Below are positions 40,608 through 48,727 of a DNA stretch of 64,000 nucleotides, in pieces. Both the position numbers and the translations under genes were made by a program. Location: positions 1,488,001 through 1,552,000 of the forward strand of contig NZ_JIAF01000004.1 in assembly GCF_000688375.1 (NCBI RefSeq), written 5' to 3'. Below the pieces are notes generated by a model. It saw only the letters and a program-made list of their open reading frames with translations, made no database searches and was not told the DNA's origin. How positions within the stretch are numbered: the stretch's first letter is position 1; each line of letters begins with the position of its first letter. The DNA is from Prevotella sp. HUN102. Lineage in GTDB: Bacteria > Bacteroidota > Bacteroidia > Bacteroidales > Bacteroidaceae.

Positions 40608-41633
40608 ATGGCAACAACAGCAAGAAATCAAATCACGATCGTGGACCTCAACGACGCCAAGTCCGTGCAGGTCTACTTCACGGCGTCGCAGGGGTTCTCG
40701 CAGCACTACAACCCCGACACCCACAAGTTCAGCCCGGCGTACCCGTCGGCGAACAACGTCATAACCCCGAGGGTGTACGAGACGGGCGACCCCAACGACC
40801 ATCTGGCGCGCTGTACGAACGTGAGGTACACCATCAACGGCACGGCCTTCACGGCGTCGAACTCCAACACCTCATACGTGGTCGGGGCGGACGGCAGGCT
40901 GACCGTCAAGGTAAACCTCACGGGCAACCTCAACGTAACCTTCGAAGCCGACTACGCCGACGAGGACAACATCGTCTCCAAGATCGGAGGCTCGTTCACG
41001 GTCGTGCGCAACGAGTCATCGGGCGCACTCTTCCAAGTGGTGCTCACCTGCCCCAAGGGCAACATCTTCGACAAGTCCGTAGCGGGCGACCTCACGGTAA
41101 AGGCGCAGGCCGTGCGCGGGGGAACGCCCGACACTACCAACGTGAGCTATGCGTGGACGCAGTTCGACATCAGGACAGGTGTGTGGAAGCCAGTGGCGTC
41201 GGGACGCTCCAACGGGGCGGTTCTCACCGTGAAGCCCGACGACGTGCTCAACTTTCAGACCTTCAAGTGCGTGGCCACCGACGCCGGGGGCAGCGACGCG
41301 GCGGCGACGGCGGAGGAGATCGTTACCTTCCAGGACCTCACCGACCCCTACGTGCTCGAACTCTACTGCCCCACGGGCGACAAGATAGTGAACGGCACTG
41401 GCTCCACCACCGTAAACGCCCGCGTATGGCAGGGAGGAACGAAGGTGGAGGACGAGGCAACGCCCGAGCCGAGCCGTAAGTTCACCTACGCGTGGACGAA
41501 GCTCGACGCCTCCGGAAAGCCCTCCAACTTCAACGGAACCACGTCGCCCTCCAAGGCCGGCAACCCCCTCACCGTGGGGGCGGCCGACATCAGCGGCAAG
41601 GCCACCTTCGTGTGCGAGATAACGAAGAAGTAA
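40608..41633 (+). CDS. Ig-like tail fibre protein, 341 aa, GC-rich
   Basis: Beta-rich protein with at least two repeated Ig-like units of the VTFxxLTDPYVLELYCPTGD / VVLTCPKGNIFDKSVAGDLT type (conserved SYAWTQFD and TYAWTKLD strands, about residues 183 and 296). Markedly GC-rich compared with neighbours. Ig-like repeats in phage tails usually bind surface glycans or help adhesion. Its N-terminus (TARNQITIVDLNDAKSVQVY) is like the start of the next fibre gene (ARGQITITSIHDGRD), suggesting the same attachment site. Confidence 0.7.
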   Translation: MATTARNQITIVDLNDAKSVQVYFTASQGFSQHYNPDTHKFSPAYPSANNVITPRVYETGDPNDHLARCTNVRYTINGTAFTASNSNTSYVVGADGRLTVKVNLTGNLNVTFEADYADEDNIVSKIGGSFTVVRNESSGALFQVVLTCPKGNIFDKSVAGDLTVKAQAVRGGTPDTTNVSYAWTQFDIRTGVWKPVASGRSNGAVLTVKPDDVLNFQTFKCVATDAGGSDAAATAEEIVTFQDLTDPYVLELYCPTGDKIVNGTGSTTVNARVWQGGTKVEDEATPEPSRKFTYAWTKLDASGKPSNFNGTTSPSKAGNPLTVGAADISGKATFVCEITKK

Positions 41634-41635
41634 GA

Positions 41636-41695
41636 AGGGACGGGAAATGGGAAAGTTTTCCACATCTTCCATTTCCCCTCTCACATTTCACATCA
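41636..41695. repeat. heptad repeat, copy R8 (short form)
   Basis: Short purine arm (GGGACGGGAAATGGGAAAG) followed by CATCTTCCATTTCCCC-type pyrimidine units. Ends just before ATG 41698. Confidence 0.75.
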
Positions 41696-41697
41696 AT

Positions 41698-43806
41698 ATG
41701 ATACTTGCAAGAGGACAGATAACAATCACTTCGATACACGACGGCAGGGACGGGAAATCTTCTGCCGTGAGGAAACTCGACACGCACGTCCGTAAATATG
41801 ACAGTGCGAAATGGGAAGTCTATGCACAGTCCGGGCGCAGGGAAACATGGAACGCCATCGCCAACGTCAGGGATTTCAACACTGGAGACACGGCCTATCT
41901 CGAAGGCATTGTAACCGACAGGGGAAACGCTGAATGTATGCTGTTTGGTGAAGTGGTGGGGAAAAACGGAAGCGACATCACGCTGAAAACGACGGCTTTC
42001 ATAAAAGACGGAAACAACGGCACGGACGCCTACTCCGTGGACCTCACTCCCTCGGAAATAGTCTTCGAGACCGACATCAACGGCACAGCCGTCAATCCGA
42101 GTGGGAAGCCCGCCGCGCTCACGGTGCGCAGAGGCTCGTCCGTAATCCAGCCCACGTCCGTGAGCATCACACGCCTCGAGGGCTGCACGGCGCGCTTCGA
42201 GAGCGGAAAGGTCATCATAACCACCCTCGCCCGGAGGGACGGGATGTCCGTCCCCACCGGCTACGTGAACCTCCGTGTCACCGCGGATGGAAACACCTTC
42301 GAGAAGCAGCTCGTCTTCACGGTCAATACGCAGGCCGTGCTCACAAGCATCACGGCCGAGAACGGGCAGATACGGCAGCGCGTGGAAAAGGTTGAGAGCG
42401 AGAATGCGTCCCTCACCACCTCCGTGAGCCAGATCCGTCAGCAGGCCGACAGGATTTCCCTTGAGCTTACGCAGCGCAGGTTCTCGGGCATCAACCTGCT
42501 CAAGGGGGCGGGGCTGAGAAGCGAGAACCTCACCATCGAGACCGACACGACGACCATCTGGGGAGGAACGCTGAGCGAGAAGAGAATCGAACTGACCGCC
42601 GGCTATCGCTGCGCCTATATCAAGGCGGCAGGGCATACGGCTGACACGCAAGGCGGACTTTTCTTCGTCGGCCGCATCAACGGCAGGGGCGTCTACACCC
42701 TGTCCTTCCGCGCCCAGCTCGCCACCACTCCCGACAGGGGGATGAAAATCAACGCCTGCCTGAACAAGACGATGAACACCCGCGTGCAATGGCTGCCCGA
42801 GCAGGCATTCGTGCTGTTATCCAATTCTGAATGGAATCAATACACATTCCAGATAGAAGTGCCCGAAACCACTTGCCCATATCTTGAGATTTCCATCCGG
42901 CTCGTGCGCAACGGAGAGGTCAGGGTCAAGGACATCCAGCTCGAGGAAGGCACCGTGGCCACGGCGTGGAAAGACCCCGACACGAAGGAGGCACTCAAAA
43001 ATGCGGGTCTTCACATTGATCTGGAGAAATTCATAGCCACCACCGACAACTTCGTAATACGGAACTCAAAGGGAGAGGAAAACCTTCTCGTGGATGAGCA
43101 CGGAATGGTAAACGCGAAGCTCATCAAGGCACGGACGCTCGAGACCCTCAATCAGGGACGCGGCTCCGTACGCGCCGAGAACGGCGTCCTCGAGGTGCTC
43201 AACCCACAGGGAAAGGTGAACATAAGGTTCGGACTCGTGAACGGTCTCGTCGTGCTCGCCTACTACGACAACTCCGGAAAGCTCCTCTACACCCTCGGAC
43301 CCGACGGGATGAGCGCGAGGGACATCACCGAGGAGAAGTTCCTCGAGAAGTCCTTCGCCGAGATAAACCCTACGATCTATCCTGTCGCCAAGATGGAGGA
43401 CATCGTGTCGAACGGCAGCCTGATGCGTGCGCTCTTTGCCCGGAAGGGCAGCCACACCGGCAACGCCCTCAGGGACGTGATACTCTACCAGTACACTGCC
43501 GGAAGGGTGGGCAACGAGGTTGTGAGGGGACTCTGGGCAGATACTCCGTCGCAGGCACTCGGGGCGAACGGCAGGTACTTCCCGAGGATAGGCAACGTCG
43601 CATCGACGCCCTACGCGAGGGGATTCTTCGCCGAGGAAAGCTACGCCATGGAATTGATAGGCGCAGTGCCGCAGGATTACAGCAGATACGAGAGATACTA
43701 CGCCGTCAAGGTAAACTTCAACCAAGGCTCCTTCAAGCGGAGGATACTCGTGCTGCTCGACGGACTGCCAGCAACGGTCGAAGTATATTCAAACACGATT
43801 TATTAA
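41698..43806 (+). CDS. tail fibre protein, 702 aa
   Basis: ATG 41698 chosen because the earlier in-frame ATG (41647) lies in the intergenic repeat. Starts MILARGQITITSIHDGRDGK like the preceding gene; then a beta-rich N-terminus (SVSITRLEGCTARFESGKVI), a coiled coil (NGQIRQRVEKVESENASLTT about 225-265), a middle jelly-roll-like region and a distal part with NPTIYPVAKMEDIVSNGSLM. Fits a trimeric fibre with a coiled-coil shaft. Host contact inferred. Confidence 0.72.
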   Translation: MILARGQITITSIHDGRDGKSSAVRKLDTHVRKYDSAKWEVYAQSGRRETWNAIANVRDFNTGDTAYLEGIVTDRGNAECMLFGEVVGKNGSDITLKTTAFIKDGNNGTDAYSVDLTPSEIVFETDINGTAVNPSGKPAALTVRRGSSVIQPTSVSITRLEGCTARFESGKVIITTLARRDGMSVPTGYVNLRVTADGNTFEKQLVFTVNTQAVLTSITAENGQIRQRVEKVESENASLTTSVSQIRQQADRISLELTQRRFSGINLLKGAGLRSENLTIETDTTTIWGGTLSEKRIELTAGYRCAYIKAAGHTADTQGGLFFVGRINGRGVYTLSFRAQLATTPDRGMKINACLNKTMNTRVQWLPEQAFVLLSNSEWNQYTFQIEVPETTCPYLEISIRLVRNGEVRVKDIQLEEGTVATAWKDPDTKEALKNAGLHIDLEKFIATTDNFVIRNSKGEENLLVDEHGMVNAKLIKARTLETLNQGRGSVRAENGVLEVLNPQGKVNIRFGLVNGLVVLAYYDNSGKLLYTLGPDGMSARDITEEKFLEKSFAEINPTIYPVAKMEDIVSNGSLMRALFARKGSHTGNALRDVILYQYTAGRVGNEVVRGLWADTPSQALGANGRYFPRIGNVASTPYARGFFAEESYAMELIGAVPQDYSRYERYYAVKVNFNQGSFKRRILVLLDGLPATVEVYSNTIY

Positions 43807-43985
43807 ACGGGAAACGGGAAACGGGAAATGGGAAAACTCTCCCATCTAACATCTTCCATCTCCCATTTACCATCTCCCATTTACCATCTCCCATTTACCA
43901 TCTCCCATTTACCATCTCCCATTTACCATCTCCCATTTACCATCTCCCATTTACCATCTCCCATCTTCCATTTAACATCTTTAAA
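43807..43985. repeat. intergenic repeat, copy R9, with 14-bp tandem repeat
   Basis: Purine arm (GGGAAACGGGAAACGGGAAA) then from 43857 seven complete tandem copies of CATCTCCCATTTAC (43857-43954) plus a partial copy. Each 14-mer is two 7-mers (CATCTCC, CATTTAC). Near-perfect tandem copies suggest copy-number change by slippage. Ends 13 bases before ATG 43998. Confidence 0.85.
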
Positions 43986-43997
43986 ACAACAAGCAAT

Positions 43998-44807
43998 ATG
44001 AAACAGTACAGAAAACAGGACGGAACAGTCTACGACGGTCTTCCCATACAGTTCGCCGGAATGACCATCGCCAACCCGACCGAGGAGATGCTCCTCCGTG
44101 CGGGCTACGAGGAGTACATCCCAGAGATCTACGTGCCCGTGGCCGAGGAACCCACGGCAGCCGAGGTGCTCGAGGCAGTAAAGAAGCACATCAGGACGGA
44201 CGCCATCAGCGACGGGGATGCCGTTAAAATCGCAGCCGTCTTCCCGACGTGGAAGTCGAGGATAGGACGGCAGGTGAAGACGGGCGAGAGACTCTGGTTC
44301 AACGGCTGCCTCTATAAGGTAATGCGGGACCATACCGTGGCTGAGGAGCGGCAGCCGAGTATCTACACCCTCCAGCTTTACGATCAAGTGGGGACTCACG
44401 ACAGGGGAAGGAATTCCTCCGATGCGATAGAGTTCCAGTACGGAATGGCTCTCGTGCAGGGACGCTACTACAAGGACGACGGACAGATCTACCTCTGCAC
44501 GATGTCCCTGCCCAACTGCACGTGGGACTTGAAGCATCTCGTGGGCAGGTTCGTGGAGACCGTGGTAAGCGGCTCTGAAAATGGCACTGTAAACCCTGAA
44601 AATGGCACTGATACCTCGTCAGGGAAGAACCCAGAGACGTCCGGTGAGGAAGCAGTGACGAAGTTCATCACGGGAATGAAGCTCGTAAAGGGCAGAATCT
44701 ACGAGCAGACGGGCGTGAAGTACCACTGCATCCGTGACCTGTCCAACTGCATGTGGGACTTGAGACACCTCGTAGGAGAATACGTGGAGAAGATTCAAGG
44801 ACAGTGA
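43998..44807 (+). CDS. tail tip/spike protein with repeated module, 269 aa
   Basis: Last structural gene. Two near-identical C-terminal units (FQYGMALVQGRYYKDDGQIY then CTMSLPNCTWDLKHLVGRFV; and FITGMKLVKGRIYEQTGVKY then CIRDLSNCMWDLRHLVGEYV), each with a paired Cys and a Trp, joined by a Gly/Ser/Asn/Thr linker. A third, distant unit (WKSRIGRQVKTGERLWFNGC) precedes them. The pattern fits duplicated carbohydrate-binding modules and hence receptor recognition. No family named with confidence. Confidence 0.65.
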   Translation: MKQYRKQDGTVYDGLPIQFAGMTIANPTEEMLLRAGYEEYIPEIYVPVAEEPTAAEVLEAVKKHIRTDAISDGDAVKIAAVFPTWKSRIGRQVKTGERLWFNGCLYKVMRDHTVAEERQPSIYTLQLYDQVGTHDRGRNSSDAIEFQYGMALVQGRYYKDDGQIYLCTMSLPNCTWDLKHLVGRFVETVVSGSENGTVNPENGTDTSSGKNPETSGEEAVTKFITGMKLVKGRIYEQTGVKYHCIRDLSNCMWDLRHLVGEYVEKIQGQ

Positions 44808-44814
44808 TTGTAGG

Positions 44815-44863
44815 AAAGATGGAAGATAGGAAGGCTTTATTTCCCATCTCCCATCTTGAAAAG
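44815..44863. repeat. short repeat, copy R10, between fibre and integrase genes
   Basis: GGAAAGATGGAAGATAGGAA then TTTCCCATCTCCCATCTT, complementary arms around GGCTTTA. It lies between convergent genes and may act as a bidirectional terminator. Confidence 0.65.
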
Positions 44864-46054
44864 TCAAAGTATCCCCTTATAATTCAGAATCATCTGATTG
44901 GCATTCTGAATATCCTTCGGGGTATATATATCCGTTATAAGGATTGACGAGTGGCGTGCCTGGTCTCTTACACTGAGAACATCGGTGTTTGCACGGAGCA
45001 TATTCGTGATACCCGTATCTTTCAGACTGTAGAACTTGTAACGGTCAGTAAGGTTCAAATTCTTCCGGATATAATGATGCCAGTAATCCCTGAATGACTT
45101 TTCACTTCTTCGCTCAGGACCGGGCATAAAGTTGCTGCTGAATATATAGTAATTCCCGGGATTGTCGAATATTCTCAGGTCTATCATCAATTTCAGCACG
45201 TGGTCGGGAACCGTCAGGAGCGCATCATTGTGGTTTTTCGTGTTCGAACCGTGCAGGAACAGTGTTTTTTTCTTGATACTGAAATCTCCGACTCTGAGAT
45301 AACTCATTTCCTTCGGTCGCACAAACAGGTAATGGAGAATGTAGCATGCCAGCAGGTAATGCCTGTTATGCTCAGTCAGCCATCTTTTCAACTCTGCAAG
45401 GACATCATTGGGAATCACGTCCCGGTTCTTGAGTTCTCCCCTGTACCGGACAACCGAATAACCCTCTGTTGGATTCCTTGAGATATAACCCCGCTCAAGC
45501 AGATATTTACAAAATGTTTTAAGCCAGGACAGATAATTGTTCCTCGTCCGTATGGTATTGTTCCGGTCAATGAAGACATAATCCAGGAACCGCCCTATCA
45601 TATGCCTGTCAAACTGGTAGGTATAGAACAGGTTGATTCCCTGAGTATCCTTCCACTCCTTCAGCACTTTCATTCTGCTTAGATAGGAAATGACGGATTC
45701 CTCGCGCATATTGCCCTCTCTCAACAGCTTGAACAGATATTCCCCATACTTGCCGCAGACTTCGTCAAAAGAAGCATATTCAAGGGGCTGCATCATTTCC
45801 ACCCACGGATTCCATCCCTGCATCAGCTTCTCTGTAAGTCTCTTGATGAGAGCTTCTCCGTACTTCTGTTGGTTACGCTTACCCTTGATGTGGTCAAGCA
45901 TGATCTTCTTGATATGGAATTTTCCCCTTGACGGGTCAAAGGCCGAAAAGGAAACATAACACTCCGAGGCTTGATGAAACCTCGGAGTTTTCCAACCGAT
46001 GATCTCATCGATTGCCGTCTGTCTGTTCTGAAAAGAAAAATTTTTTTTAGACAT
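44864..46054 (-). CDS. tyrosine recombinase / phage integrase
   Basis: 396 residues with an N-terminal core-binding (SAM-like) domain (about 95-200) and a C-terminal catalytic domain. Catalytic Arg246 in FVRPKEM, Lys near 262-273, box II YSLKDTGITNML (342-353), His368 in DQARHSS, and nucleophile Tyr377 in TDIYTP. Box II is unusual: the standard HxLRH is YSLKD, so the second Arg is Lys345. This is a known feature of many Bacteroidetes integrases of this branch. It lies next to tRNA-Pro, its likely integration target. Confidence 0.93.
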   Translation of the reverse strand: MSKKNFSFQNRQTAIDEIIGWKTPRFHQASECYVSFSAFDPSRGKFHIKKIMLDHIKGKRNQQKYGEALIKRLTEKLMQGWNPWVEMMQPLEYASFDEVCGKYGEYLFKLLREGNMREESVISYLSRMKVLKEWKDTQGINLFYTYQFDRHMIGRFLDYVFIDRNNTIRTRNNYLSWLKTFCKYLLERGYISRNPTEGYSVVRYRGELKNRDVIPNDVLAELKRWLTEHNRHYLLACYILHYLFVRPKEMSYLRVGDFSIKKKTLFLHGSNTKNHNDALLTVPDHVLKLMIDLRIFDNPGNYYIFSSNFMPGPERRSEKSFRDYWHHYIRKNLNLTDRYKFYSLKDTGITNMLRANTDVLSVRDQARHSSILITDIYTPKDIQNANQMILNYKGIL

Positions 46055-46186
46055 TTCAATTTTTTGAGTGAAATGCCCTGTTGAACTATTTTTATGAGAA
46101 AACAGGGGTTCGCCGATTTTCCGCCGACTTCAACACCCCCGACAAAGCAAAAGGAACTGAATATCAGCTCCTTTTGTTCCTAAATG
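46055..46186. other. right prophage end and probable attachment region
   Basis: 132 bases between integrase start and the tRNA 3' end. Integrase-next-to-tRNA is the classic right boundary of a prophage; the exact crossover cannot be seen because the other end is outside the window. The hairpin at 46149-46175 is probably the tRNA terminator. Confidence 0.5.
46149..46175 (-). terminator. terminator after tRNA-Pro
   Basis: AAAAGGA and CTGA pair with TCAG and TCCTTTT across a short loop; the minus-strand transcript from the tRNA would end in TTTT. Confidence 0.65.
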
Positions 46187-46260
46187 TCGGGATGAGGCGA
46201 CTCGAACGCCCGACCACTGGTCCCCCAGACCAGCATTCTAACCTACTGAACTACATCCCG
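46187..46260 (-). tRNA. tRNA-Pro (anticodon GGG)
   Basis: Minus-strand sequence folds as a full cloverleaf: acceptor CGGGATG/CATCCCG, D stem GTTC/GAAT, anticodon stem CTGGT/ACCAG with loop CTGGGGG (anticodon GGG), T stem GGGCG/CGCCT, discriminator A. The gene is complete and next to the integrase, so it is both a host gene and the probable attachment site. CCA is not encoded. Confidence 0.93.
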
Positions 46261-46536
46261 ATTTCCTTAAGCGATGCAAAAATAGTTATTTTTTGAGAGA
46301 TTAGCAAACTTTTAAAGTAGTTTTTCCTCTATCATAAGTTAATTTAGTATTTTTGTATGATAGAAGTTTTAGGCAAAATCTGTCGTGGATGGATGATATT
46401 TACCCCAAATAGATACACGGCAACACGAAAAAATAATAGCACGGATTTTGCAATCACACTTTCAGAACGGAATAACTAACGGATATTTGCTGCACGGGAT
46501 GGAAACCTGTCGGCAATACAAATTAAACAAATAAGG

Positions 46537-47784
46537 ATGCACTACATTATCAAAGCACCATCGCATATAGATTCGAGGATAACATTGCCTGCCTCAAAAA
46601 GTATCAGCAACAGGGCACTGATTATTCAGGCACTGACAGGAGGACAGTTGTTTCCCGTCAATCTTTCCGACTGCGACGACACCGAAGTTATCATCAGCGC
46701 ATTGAAGAACAATCCTGAAACTATCAACCTCAAGGCTTCAGGCACGGCTATGCGCTTTATGACAGCCTATCTCAGTGTTACGGAAGGCGAACACATACTT
46801 ACCGGAACAGAAAGAATGCGCCATCGGCCTATCAAAATTCTTGTGGATGCACTGCGATTTCTGGGTGCGGAGATAGAATATATGGGCGAGGAGGGCTTCC
46901 CTCCATTGAGGATTCGCGGAAAAGAACTTGAAGGTGGAAATCTTGAAATATCAGGAAGTGTCAGTTCGCAATACATTTCGGCATTGCTGATGATTGCTCC
47001 TGTTCTTAAGAAAGGACTGAAATTGAAGTTGCTCGGCGAGATTATTTCCCGACCATACATCGACCTTACTCTGCACTTGATGCACCAATACGGTGTGGAA
47101 GTGGATTGGACGGATGTAGACACAATAACGATAGCTCCTCAGAAATACAAGGAATGTAATTACGTGGTGGAAAACGATTGGACAGCATCGAGTTATTGGT
47201 ATGAAATACTGACGTTATTGCAGGATGGCGAGTCGAAAATAGTTTTTCCGGGATTGTTGAACGGCTCTCGGCAGGGCGATTCTGCCGTTAAGTACATTTT
47301 CTCATTGCTGGGCATCAAGACGACGCACGCCGTACAAGACAAATTGGCAGACGTAACACTGGTGGCGAAACGCCGTATGCTGACAAAACTTGAATACGAT
47401 TTTTCCTATCAACCCGACCTCGCACAGACGCTGATAGCATTGTGTCCGATACTCAACATTCCATTCAAGTTCACGGGTTTGTCTACCTTGAAAATCAAAG
47501 AGACCGACCGAATTACTGCAATGAAAAATGAAATGGCAAAGTTGGGCTATGTAATCTATGACGAGAACGATTCCGAAATGAGTTGGGACGGAGAACGCTG
47601 CGAGCCTCTCGCCAATCCCATTATCGAAACCTACGAAGACCACAGAATGGCAATGTCGTTTGCTCCGTTGGCTGTCAGCCTTGGAGAAATCAGAATAAAC
47701 AATCCTCAGGTAGTGTCGAAATCCTATCCGCACTTCTGGGATGAATTGCAACGTGTAGGGTTCAGGATAGAAGCGAAAGAGTAG
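46537..47784 (+). CDS. aroA: 3-phosphoshikimate 1-carboxyvinyltransferase (EPSP synthase)
   Basis: 415 residues. N-terminal SKSISNRALI (residues about 20-29) binds shikimate-3-phosphate and PEP; KASGTAMRFMTAYL carries the conserved Arg; ETDRITAMKNEM and YEDHRMAMSFAPL near the C-terminus are the second-domain signatures with catalytic Asp/Glu. It makes EPSP in the shikimate pathway to aromatic amino acids. Length is typical for the family. First clear host gene past the prophage. Confidence 0.97.
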   Translation: MHYIIKAPSHIDSRITLPASKSISNRALIIQALTGGQLFPVNLSDCDDTEVIISALKNNPETINLKASGTAMRFMTAYLSVTEGEHILTGTERMRHRPIKILVDALRFLGAEIEYMGEEGFPPLRIRGKELEGGNLEISGSVSSQYISALLMIAPVLKKGLKLKLLGEIISRPYIDLTLHLMHQYGVEVDWTDVDTITIAPQKYKECNYVVENDWTASSYWYEILTLLQDGESKIVFPGLLNGSRQGDSAVKYIFSLLGIKTTHAVQDKLADVTLVAKRRMLTKLEYDFSYQPDLAQTLIALCPILNIPFKFTGLSTLKIKETDRITAMKNEMAKLGYVIYDENDSEMSWDGERCEPLANPIIETYEDHRMAMSFAPLAVSLGEIRINNPQVVSKSYPHFWDELQRVGFRIEAKE

Positions 47785-48267
47785 GAGAGAAGTGAAAGAA
47801 TAAAAAGTATTTCTTGAGTTCGGAATAGGCAATTTGTAATTGTCCGAAGAATGGCGAGCAATCTTCGCACATTTGCCTTGCATTCTTGCGAAGAATGGAA
47901 TGCAATCTTCGCACGTTTGAAAACAAAGAGTTTATTAGTTGATTATCAGGCGTTTACAACTCAATGGATAAATAAGATGTTGTATCTTATTGCAATGCCT
48001 GTCTGCTGCCTGAATTAAAGCGCGCGACAAGGAAAATTTCCTTTTCCCGATGCTTGATTTCTGCATATTGTTTGCAGATTTCGATGTTTTTTCGGAACTT
48101 TGTAACGAAGTTGTACACGCTGATGGAACGCCATTCCCACAGAATGCGAACTGCCAAATGGGCGAGACTCAACGGTATGCTCAGTACTTCTGTTACCAAT
48201 GTTTCATAAATTAAATTCAACCAATCGGTACAATCAGTACCGGAAGGTATAAACTAAGGAATTATAG
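47785..48267. repeat. gene-poor gap with GAAGAATG...CAATCTTCGCAC repeats
   Basis: Two 44-base-spaced copies of CGAAGAATG-4 bases-GCAATCTTCGCAC-TTTG at 47845-47875 and 47889-47919. Each has CGAAGA/TCTTCG as a hairpin. The rest of the gap holds only a doubtful minus-strand frame (47987-48220). Confidence 0.5.
47987..48220 (-). CDS. doubtful small protein, 77 aa
   Basis: A minus-strand frame starting MNLIYETLVTEVLSIPLSLA with a C-terminal Lys/Arg/Glu-rich helix. No recognised family and no clear promoter. Listed because the gap has no other gene, not because the protein looks convincing. Confidence 0.25.
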   Translation of the reverse strand: MNLIYETLVTEVLSIPLSLAHLAVRILWEWRSISVYNFVTKFRKNIEICKQYAEIKHREKEIFLVARFNSGSRQALQ

Positions 48268-48666
48268 ATGAATATTATCATTATCGGCATTCTGGCTATC
48301 GCAGCATTATGCGCAATCGTTGGTCTTGCCACGTTCATAAGCAGGCGCAACAGCACGGAGCCTGACGTGATAGTTCACGCCTCGGGCGACTGCAACACCT
48401 GTTCGGGAATAGACGAGAGTTGCGAGCAGACGTGTATGATGGTGGCCGCTACAAAGGAAATTGAATACTTCGACGACGAAGAACTCGACCGTTTTCAAGG
48501 CAGAGACGCATCGGATTATACGGATGAGGAGGCCGACGAGTTTTCCGAAGTTCTCTATACGATGCGTCCCGAAGAGGCAAAAGGGTGGAACAGAAGTCTC
48601 ATTCTCCGCGGCATAAACGTGCCCAATCAGATGAAAGACGAACTCATTGCAATGATAGAGGGCTGA
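48268..48666 (+). CDS. conserved membrane-anchored small protein, 132 aa
   Basis: One N-terminal membrane segment (IIIIGILAIAALCAIVGLATF), then a Cys-rich piece GDCNTCSGIDESCEQTC with four to five cysteines, then a soluble acidic domain (EYFDDEELDRFQGRDASDYT) ending ELIAMIEG. The Cys pattern could bind a metal or cofactor at the membrane face. It lies upstream of the porW-like gene. I recognise it as a Bacteroidales conserved hypothetical without known function. Confidence 0.75.
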   Translation: MNIIIIGILAIAALCAIVGLATFISRRNSTEPDVIVHASGDCNTCSGIDESCEQTCMMVAATKEIEYFDDEELDRFQGRDASDYTDEEADEFSEVLYTMRPEEAKGWNRSLILRGINVPNQMKDELIAMIEG

Positions 48667-48727
48667 TTGCAAGGCAACTTCTTACAGGAAAAGACAATAA
48701 AACATAGCCTTTTTGAGTTAATTATAC

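Noticed and set aside
41590..42789. 399-residue minus-strand frame
   Set aside because: Antisense to fibre gene and repeat; no start signals or motifs.
43857..43964. CRISPR-like array
   Set aside because: Repeats are contiguous 14-mers without spacers and no cas genes are present.
10571..44863. Diversity-generating retroelement template repeats
   Set aside because: No reverse transcriptase gene in the window and repeats lie between, not inside, genes.
1..46150. Mu-like transposable phage or conjugative element
   Set aside because: No transposase, relaxase or mating genes; integrase, terminase and portal indicate a conventional temperate phage.
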